Source: Chitinophaga caseinilytica
Lineage (GTDB): Bacteria; Bacteroidota; Bacteroidia; Chitinophagales; Chitinophagaceae
DNA: 64,000 bases
Assembly (NCBI RefSeq): GCF_038396765.1
Contig: NZ_CP150096.1
Location: 5,749,001 to 5,813,000, forward strand
Direction: 5' to 3'
The notes beneath the pieces are model-generated. The model had not been told where the DNA came from and searched no databases. It saw nothing but the letters and a program-made list of their open reading frames with translations. Made by a program: the position numbers and the translations under genes. This document shows, in pieces, positions 59,736-64,000 of this stretch (the stretch's first letter is position 1; the number at the start of each line of letters is the position of its first letter).

Positions 59736-60353
59736 TTATTGAATAATTTTCCCAAAGAAGTACATTACGAGTAACCTGACCTTTTTCTTTTTCGGGTTGA
59801 TCGGCACGTGGCTGATGCTACCGTCGAAGAAGATGGAATCGCCTTCCGACAGTTCGAAAATTTTGTCTTCCAGCTGGAATTTGAGGTTACCTTCGAGCAC
59901 GTAGACATATTCGAAAGCCGCGGTAGACACCAGTTCCCGGCGGGCGCCGGGCTTTAGCGTCAGCAGCGAAACCTGGAATGCGCCGCCCTCGAAATTTTGT
60001 TCGAGGATGGATTGATATTCGAAACCAACGGCGTCTTCCTCCTTTTCATAAGGCGTGTAGGCGTCTGCCGGCAGCAGCAGGTATCCCGGGAAACTTTTTT
60101 CCGCGCTCAGTTCGGAAAAGAACGTTTCCGTTTTGACGCCCAGCTTTTGAATGATGGTAAAAAGCGTGGGAATAGTGGGCAACATCCTGCCGTTCTCGAT
60201 CTTGGACAGCAGGGCGGATTTGATGCCCGTGAGCGCCGACAGATCGAGCAGCTTCAGGCCTTTTTCCTTGCGGTAACGGCGGATCAGTCCACCGATCCTG
60301 TGATAAACGAGTGTATTATTGTTGATGTCTTCCTGCGATGGATCGTGTTGCAT
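59736..60353 (-). CDS. XRE-family transcriptional regulator with cupin sensor domain
   Basis: A 205-residue regulator. An XRE helix-turn-helix covers about residues 20-75 (IGGLIRRYRKEKGLKLLDLSALTGIKSALLSKIENGRMLP), and a cupin domain covers about 130-200 (FEYVYVLEGNLKFQLEDKIFELSEGDSIFFDGSISHVPIN). Such proteins sense a small ligand in the cupin pocket. It lies between the hydrolase and the transporter gene, and TTTCCT/AGGAAA sites flank all promoters of the cluster, so it is the likely regulator. Confidence 0.88.
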   Translation of the reverse strand: MQHDPSQEDINNNTLVYHRIGGLIRRYRKEKGLKLLDLSALTGIKSALLSKIENGRMLPTIPTLFTIIQKLGVKTETFFSELSAEKSFPGYLLLPADAYTPYEKEEDAVGFEYQSILEQNFEGGAFQVSLLTLKPGARRELVSTAAFEYVYVLEGNLKFQLEDKIFELSEGDSIFFDGSISHVPINPKKKKVRLLVMYFFGKIIQ

Positions 60354-60417
60354 GTGCTTAACAATTACTTAAAAGCGATTCCGCTAATTTAAACAATAAG
60401 AAATATATTTTCGCCTC

Positions 60418-60432
60418 AGGAAATTTTCCTGC
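60418..60432. promoter_or_regulatory. Palindromic AGGAAA-T-TTTCCT site between regulator and transporter genes
   Basis: CAGGAAATTTTCCTG is a perfect palindrome around one T, in the 156-bp divergent region between the XRE-cupin gene and the transporter gene. It is the most symmetrical copy of the half-site family, and the placement suits autoregulation. Confidence 0.6.
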
Positions 60433-60509
60433 GCACCTGCGGGTGTGAGTTTGTATGATAAGCAAAACGGGCCAGCCTCCGAAGGCTTGCCGCTATTAAT
60501 CCTTCCGAC

Positions 60510-61160
60510 ATGACGGACACCACGAACGTTTCTACACGGGCCGAATCCGGGCGCTGGCGCATGCTGTTGCTCACCATGTTCTGCTACCTTTTCTTTTACA
60601 CGGGGCGGCACAATTTCGGTTGGGCCACACATCAGCTGGCAGACACGCTGGGCATATCTTTCGAAAAGGTGGGCTGGATCAGCTTCGCCATGCTGGCGGG
60701 TTACGCGTTCGGGCAACTCGTGAATGGCCTGCTGGCCGACCGGTTGAGCCCCCGGCACATGATCCTCACCGGCGGGATATTGTCTGTTCTCGCCAATATC
60801 TGTATCAGCTTTTCCAGTTCTTTCACCGTGATCCTCGTGCTGTGGGGATTGAACGGCTATTTCCAGTCGATGGCCTGGGCCCCGGGCAGCAGGATCATCG
60901 CCAACTGGTGGCACAACGGCAACCGTGGACTGGCGTATGGCCTGTACACCATGTCGGCCGGGCTTTCGTCGGTTGTGACGTATGTATTTTCCATCCTGCT
61001 CGTGCAAGATAACTGGCGGAACGTGTTCCGTGTGCCGGTGCTGTTCCTCGCCGTGGCGGTAGTCATCTTTTTCATTTTCGTGAAGAACGCGCCTCCCGGC
61101 GCCGCGGCCCTCATCCTCCAACCGGCGATCAACCGCACCCGAAAAACACGTTCGCGGTGA
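60510..61160 (+). CDS. OPA-type MFS transporter, N-terminal half (frameshifted)
   Basis: This 216-residue frame holds the first six membrane helices of an MFS transporter, with the organophosphate:phosphate antiporter signature FYTGRHNFGWA near residue 30. The frame ends in the central loop (PAINRTRKTRSR). Adding one C to the C-run at 61138-61140 joins it to the following frame as PAINRTPKNTFAVITGN, so a one-base loss broke the gene. The frames overlap by the four bases GTGA, and re-initiation giving two half-proteins cannot be excluded. Likely substrates are glycerol-3-phosphate-like or phosphonate compounds. Confidence 0.82.
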   Translation: MTDTTNVSTRAESGRWRMLLLTMFCYLFFYTGRHNFGWATHQLADTLGISFEKVGWISFAMLAGYAFGQLVNGLLADRLSPRHMILTGGILSVLANICISFSSSFTVILVLWGLNGYFQSMAWAPGSRIIANWWHNGNRGLAYGLYTMSAGLSSVVTYVFSILLVQDNWRNVFRVPVLFLAVAVVIFFIFVKNAPPGAAALILQPAINRTRKTRSR

Positions 61161-61750
61161 TCACGGGCAATGCGCGCTTCCTGGCGGTGTGCCTTTCCCT
61201 GGGGTTCCAGAGCATGGCGCGATATGCGCTGATCTTCTGGCTGCCGCTGTTCTTTATCAAATCCGGATCTGTCTGGACCAGCCTCCTGTTACCGCTTGGC
61301 ATGGCTGCGGGCGCCATTTCGTTCGGGTTCATATCCGACAGCGTTTTCCGCGCCAACAGGATGGCGTCGATCTGCATGGGGATGCTTTTTTGCAGCCTGT
61401 TGTCTGGCCTGATATACGTGCTGGAAATCAGGAGCGGCGTGGCCGCGGGGGCTTTGATCTTTTCTGCGGGCTTTTTCGCGTACGGCCCGCAGGCGAATTT
61501 CTGGCCCCTGGCGCAGGAGCTGCTCGGCCAGCGGTACGTGGGCACCGGCACGGGCGTGATGAACATGACGGCGTACCTGTTCGCAGCGATCGGCGAGCCA
61601 TTGATGGGCAAGCTGATCGACATGACCGGCAACAAGGCGGTGATATTCCCCACCGTGGCAATCATTGCATTATTGAGCGCCGTCACGATACTTTTTGCCA
61701 TGCCCAGGCGGCCGTCTCCGGGCAGCCTGTCGCGGATACCGGCTTTTTGA
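61157..61750 (+). CDS. OPA-type MFS transporter, C-terminal half (frameshifted)
   Basis: This 197-residue frame holds helices 7-12 of the same transporter, starting with ITGNARFLAVCLSLGFQSMARYALIFWLPLFF and including FAYGPQANFWPLAQELLGQRYVGTGTGVMN. The start shown, a GTG overlapping the stop of the first half, is only the first possible one; the natural reading is as the second half of one gene. Together the halves give a transporter of about 410 residues, a normal length. Confidence 0.8.
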   Translation: MITGNARFLAVCLSLGFQSMARYALIFWLPLFFIKSGSVWTSLLLPLGMAAGAISFGFISDSVFRANRMASICMGMLFCSLLSGLIYVLEIRSGVAAGALIFSAGFFAYGPQANFWPLAQELLGQRYVGTGTGVMNMTAYLFAAIGEPLMGKLIDMTGNKAVIFPTVAIIALLSAVTILFAMPRRPSPGSLSRIPAF

Positions 61751-61808
61751 GGGAAGCAAAGTACCATTTTATGGGAGGTTCGTCCCGCGGAAGGGGCAAC
61801 TCGTCACA

Positions 61809-61840
61809 TCCCGGCGATGCGCCGGGGCGGGGTGTTTATT
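61809..61840 (+). terminator. Weak hairpin after the transporter gene
   Basis: CCCGGC, GATGC and GCCGGG form a short stem followed by GCGGGGTGTTTATTTT. It is a possible weak terminator or mRNA element about 60 bp after the transporter stop. Confidence 0.35.
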
Positions 61841-61848
61841 TTCATGGC

Positions 61849-63342
61849 ATGAAACCTTATCTCTTCGTATTGTTGCTCCTGAGTGCGGGGTTATCCGCCT
61901 CCGCCCAATTTACGTTAAGCGGCCGCGTCCGCCATTTCAGCGGACAGCAAAAAGTTGACGTTAACCTACCGTCCATTTTTGGCTACCATAATGAAAACAC
62001 GGTTTCCGTTCCCTTGTCGAACACCGGCGAATTTCGCATTACATTGCCGGCAGACAGCATCCGGTTCGCTACCCTGATTTACCGCCGGACGCATTACACA
62101 TTGCTCCTCGAACCAGGCGGGAATCTCGAAGTGGAATTTGATGAAAACGCAAATGGTATCCGGTTTACGGGTGGAAGCGCGGCGGATGTTTGCCGGTTGA
62201 TGCAGGATATTGGCATGGATAAAATCCCGTTTTTCTGGGAGAACGATTCGCTGGGGGCGCTTCCGGCCGCGGAGGTCCGGACAGCCGTGATGGCGCCCTG
62301 GTTCGGGGAATTCGCACATCAAGCCCAAACCATCCGATCGTCGTCCATATCCAAAAGTTTACAAAATATCCTCATTGCCGAAAACTTTTACCGTCATTTC
62401 AACTACCTCAACGATTTCATCACCACCAATATTCCTGACAGAAAAACCGTGAATGAATTGATCGCTACCTTGTACGATACCATTCCCATCACGCCGAAAT
62501 CCCCGCATCCCGGTCCGCAATACTGGACATTTACCGACAAATACATCCGCAACCTCGAAATCCGGGCGTTCATCCGGGTAAAAGCGGAGAACATCCCCGC
62601 TTCGGCTCCCATCCCCTGGTTCGGCATTTCGCTCGACAGCGCCAACGTGATCGTCAACCGGTACGGAAAGCCGTACTGGCGCTGGATCGGCACTATGCAC
62701 AACTTCCCGGCGGATGTGGCCGAATCCTATAACTGGCAACAAATCCAGAACCAGTTTTCCGACCGCGATGTTTCACAGGCCTTGCCACTTGCGGAAGCTT
62801 TCCGCCAACGTTTCCCGAAAAGCCGGTTCCTTCCGGCCCTCAAAAAAATGGAAACCGCGCTGCGCGATTCGCTTGCCGTCAACCGCAAAAACAAAAACAT
62901 CTCGATCGTTGAAGATTATGAACAGGTGCAGTCGATTTACGATGTCGTGAAAAAGTTGAATGGGAAAGTGGTGTACCTGGACATGTGGGGCACCTGGTGC
63001 GGCCCCTGCAAAGAGGAAATCCGCCACCTGCCTGCGCTTCGCGCATCGCTCGCGGGAAAGGACGTCGTATTTCTTTTCCTGGACGTGGATGACGATAACA
63101 AGGATGCGTCCTGGAAGGATTTCATCCGTGCCAACGGGATGGAAGGCCTCCACCTGCGGATGTCGCGCAAAACGGTTGCGCCCATCTGGAAAGAAATCCT
63201 GGCTAACCATCCCGACAAGTCGGAAAGCTACCCGCAATATTTCCTGTTCGACAAATCCGGCAAACTCGCCATAGCCAAAGCCCTCCGCCCGAGCGACGGC
63301 CCCGCGCTTACGCAGCAGATCGAATCGCTGCTCATGCCGTAA
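61849..63342 (+). CDS. TlpA/ResA-like thiol-disulfide oxidoreductase with large N-terminal domain
   Basis: A 497-residue exported protein (signal peptide about 1-20, SASAQ). The N-terminal region (about 21-340) resembles the DUF4369-like and helical region of other Bacteroidota thioredoxin proteins. The C-terminal thioredoxin domain has MWGTWCGPCKEEI (Cys pair about 383 and 386). The ATG at 61849 is chosen at the signal peptide; the same reading frame is open far upstream because the DNA is GC-rich, but that part is not protein-like. It may act in periplasmic redox folding. Confidence 0.82.
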   Translation: MKPYLFVLLLLSAGLSASAQFTLSGRVRHFSGQQKVDVNLPSIFGYHNENTVSVPLSNTGEFRITLPADSIRFATLIYRRTHYTLLLEPGGNLEVEFDENANGIRFTGGSAADVCRLMQDIGMDKIPFFWENDSLGALPAAEVRTAVMAPWFGEFAHQAQTIRSSSISKSLQNILIAENFYRHFNYLNDFITTNIPDRKTVNELIATLYDTIPITPKSPHPGPQYWTFTDKYIRNLEIRAFIRVKAENIPASAPIPWFGISLDSANVIVNRYGKPYWRWIGTMHNFPADVAESYNWQQIQNQFSDRDVSQALPLAEAFRQRFPKSRFLPALKKMETALRDSLAVNRKNKNISIVEDYEQVQSIYDVVKKLNGKVVYLDMWGTWCGPCKEEIRHLPALRASLAGKDVVFLFLDVDDDNKDASWKDFIRANGMEGLHLRMSRKTVAPIWKEILANHPDKSESYPQYFLFDKSGKLAIAKALRPSDGPALTQQIESLLMP

Positions 63343-63375
63343 AAAAATCACCCGGTTCCTTGCGGGCCGGGTGAT
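63341..63375 (-). terminator. Terminator between the TlpA-like gene and the convergent lipoprotein gene
   Basis: On the minus strand ATCACCCGG and CCGGGTGAT pair around an 11-base loop and are followed by seven T. It ends the lipoprotein gene at 63406. Confidence 0.75.
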
Positions 63376-63405
63376 GAGTTATCTCCAGAATAAGTTACTT
63401 ATAAA

Positions 63406-63921
63406 TCAGTATTTAATGATGGAAGTGATATGGATGCCTTCGAAACAATCATCCATGCATCCGTTCGGCACGAAACCGGCGGTAGAAAGCATGCCGTTGT
63501 TCTTCGATTCGAAATACACTTTGGCATTATCCCGTTTCTTCAGCCAATCGTTTTTGGCTTTTGAGTAGACTTCGTCCATCGTAATGGCCGCTGCGCCTGC
63601 CGTGTGGGAGCCGATGGCATTTGCGTCCTCCGTCCATTCGCTGGTGATAACGGTCTGACCGGCGCCTTCTATTTTATAGCTGGAATATTTCCGTTCGGTG
63701 ATTTTTCCGCCGACAACGGTGATCGTAGTATTGGCCCCGAAATTGAAAACGCTGCCCTGGCTAACTGTGTATTGGTATTTGTTAGCGGATTTCGATTTAA
63801 AATCGGCCCAGGCATCGTAGCTGCGCTCATACTCACTTTTGAATTCCATATTGCTTTTGCGGCAGGACGTCGCCAGTGTAACCAGGCACAGTAACAACAA
63901 TGTGTAGATGTTATATTTCAT
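63406..63921 (-). CDS. Lipoprotein of unknown function
   Basis: A 171-residue protein starting MKYNIYTLLLLCLVTLATSC with lipobox LATSC (Cys 20). The mature part has one beta-rich stretch (YQYTVSQGSVFNFGANTTITVVGGKITERKY) and a C-terminal NGCMDDCFEG that may hold a disulfide. I do not recognise the family. The ATG at 63921 starts the signal peptide; an earlier ATG at 63957 adds residues that do not belong. Confidence 0.7.
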   Translation of the reverse strand: MKYNIYTLLLLCLVTLATSCRKSNMEFKSEYERSYDAWADFKSKSANKYQYTVSQGSVFNFGANTTITVVGGKITERKYSSYKIEGAGQTVITSEWTEDANAIGSHTAGAAAITMDEVYSKAKNDWLKKRDNAKVYFESKNNGMLSTAGFVPNGCMDDCFEGIHITSIIKY

Positions 63922-63960
63922 AAAGGGAATTTTGTGTGAAACGGCCTCGTCGGCCATTTG

Positions 63961-64000
63961 TTACACTTCATCGGCATTTTTCCCGATATGGCGCCCTTCC
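63961..64000 (-). CDS. Possible 3' end of a gene running off the right edge
   Basis: On the minus strand a frame ending in TAA at 63961-63963 reads ...GRHIGKNADEV, with codon use like the neighbours. Only 13 codons are visible, so no function can be given and it could be chance. Confidence 0.3.
   Translation of the reverse strand, partial: EGRHIGKNADEV

Noticed and set aside
61137..61160. Programmed -1 frameshifting in the transporter (AAA Lys codon able to slip)
   Set aside because: A single Lys codon could slip in CGA AAA ACA, but there is no canonical two-codon slippery heptamer and no clear stimulatory hairpin. One missing C explains it better, and the same lesion occurs in susC.
61189..61848. 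In-frame open extension upstream of the TlpA-like protein that overlaps the transporter
   Set aside because: The residues before the signal peptide at 61849 are not protein-like and lie in the wrong frame of the transporter gene; the openness comes from GC-rich codon bias.
1..64000. tRNA, rRNA, CRISPR array, integrase, transposase or phage genes
   Set aside because: I looked for regular short repeats with unique spacers, rRNA-like conserved segments and mobile-element proteins and found none; no evidence of a mobile island.

Overview
The window is about 64 kb of GC-rich chromosomal DNA from a member of the Bacteroidota, most likely Chitinophagaceae (Chitinophaga-like). The evidence is two ECF sigma / FecR-DUF4974 anti-sigma / SusC (with STN domain) / SusD loci, many lipoproteins with a Bacteroidota-style lipobox, a Na+/solute symporter next to glycoside hydrolases, and promoter-like TAnnTTTG boxes in place of E. 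coli-type -10 boxes. I saw no tRNA, rRNA, CRISPR array, transposase or phage gene.

Layout. 1-2500: secreted proteins and a lipoprotein whose last 110 bp are tandemly duplicated. 2748-11656 (+): sigma, FecR, SusC (broken by a one-base loss), SusD, TlpA-like thioredoxin and secreted amidohydrolase. 11721-20591 (-): a second sigma, FecR, SusC, SusD set that ends in an FAD-dependent oxidoreductase. The two systems converge on a shared bidirectional terminator. The second has a 213-bp fecR-susC gap holding a plus-strand hairpin terminator, a candidate antisense RNA. 20751-25673: methyltransferase, AraC regulator, HExxH protein, sugar isomerase-like protein and alpha/beta hydrolase. 25893-28049: a sigma-54 activator with two GAF domains, flanked by two genes with near-perfect sigma-54 promoters of identical architecture. 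29290-33994: YCII protein, an orphan succinate-dehydrogenase-type cytochrome b with NDH-2, and an ECF42-like sigma / YCII(DGPF) / AhpD-like operon. 34077-40295: bestrophin, DUF4268, CPA2 antiporter, lipoprotein and PIF1/RecD-like helicase. 40300-54761: carbohydrate genes (GH16, GH29 fucosidase) and a tight seven-gene minus-strand operon (RraA-like aldolase, two GH2 enzymes, enolase-superfamily dehydratase, SSS symporter, small membrane protein, SDR), facing an AraC regulator with a 21-bp-period direct repeat in front of it. 57613-61750: a probable phosphonate/phosphoester cluster (HpnZ-like dehydrogenase, alkaline-phosphatase-superfamily hydrolase, XRE-cupin regulator, OPA-type MFS transporter) tied together by repeated TTTCCT/AGGAAA operator-like sites. 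61849-64000: TlpA-like protein, a lipoprotein and a possible gene end.

How it fits together. The two sigma/FecR/SusCD units are self-contained outer-membrane uptake systems. The GH2 operon reads as a route from a glycoside to a sugar acid, then dehydration, oxidation and aldol cleavage, without its own SusCD pair. The strongest new signals are the paired sigma-54 promoter modules around their presumed activator, the operator family of the XRE-cupin cluster, and two genes (SusC and the MFS transporter) broken by the same lesion, loss of one C from a CACCCC context. That last point could equally be a sequencing artefact.
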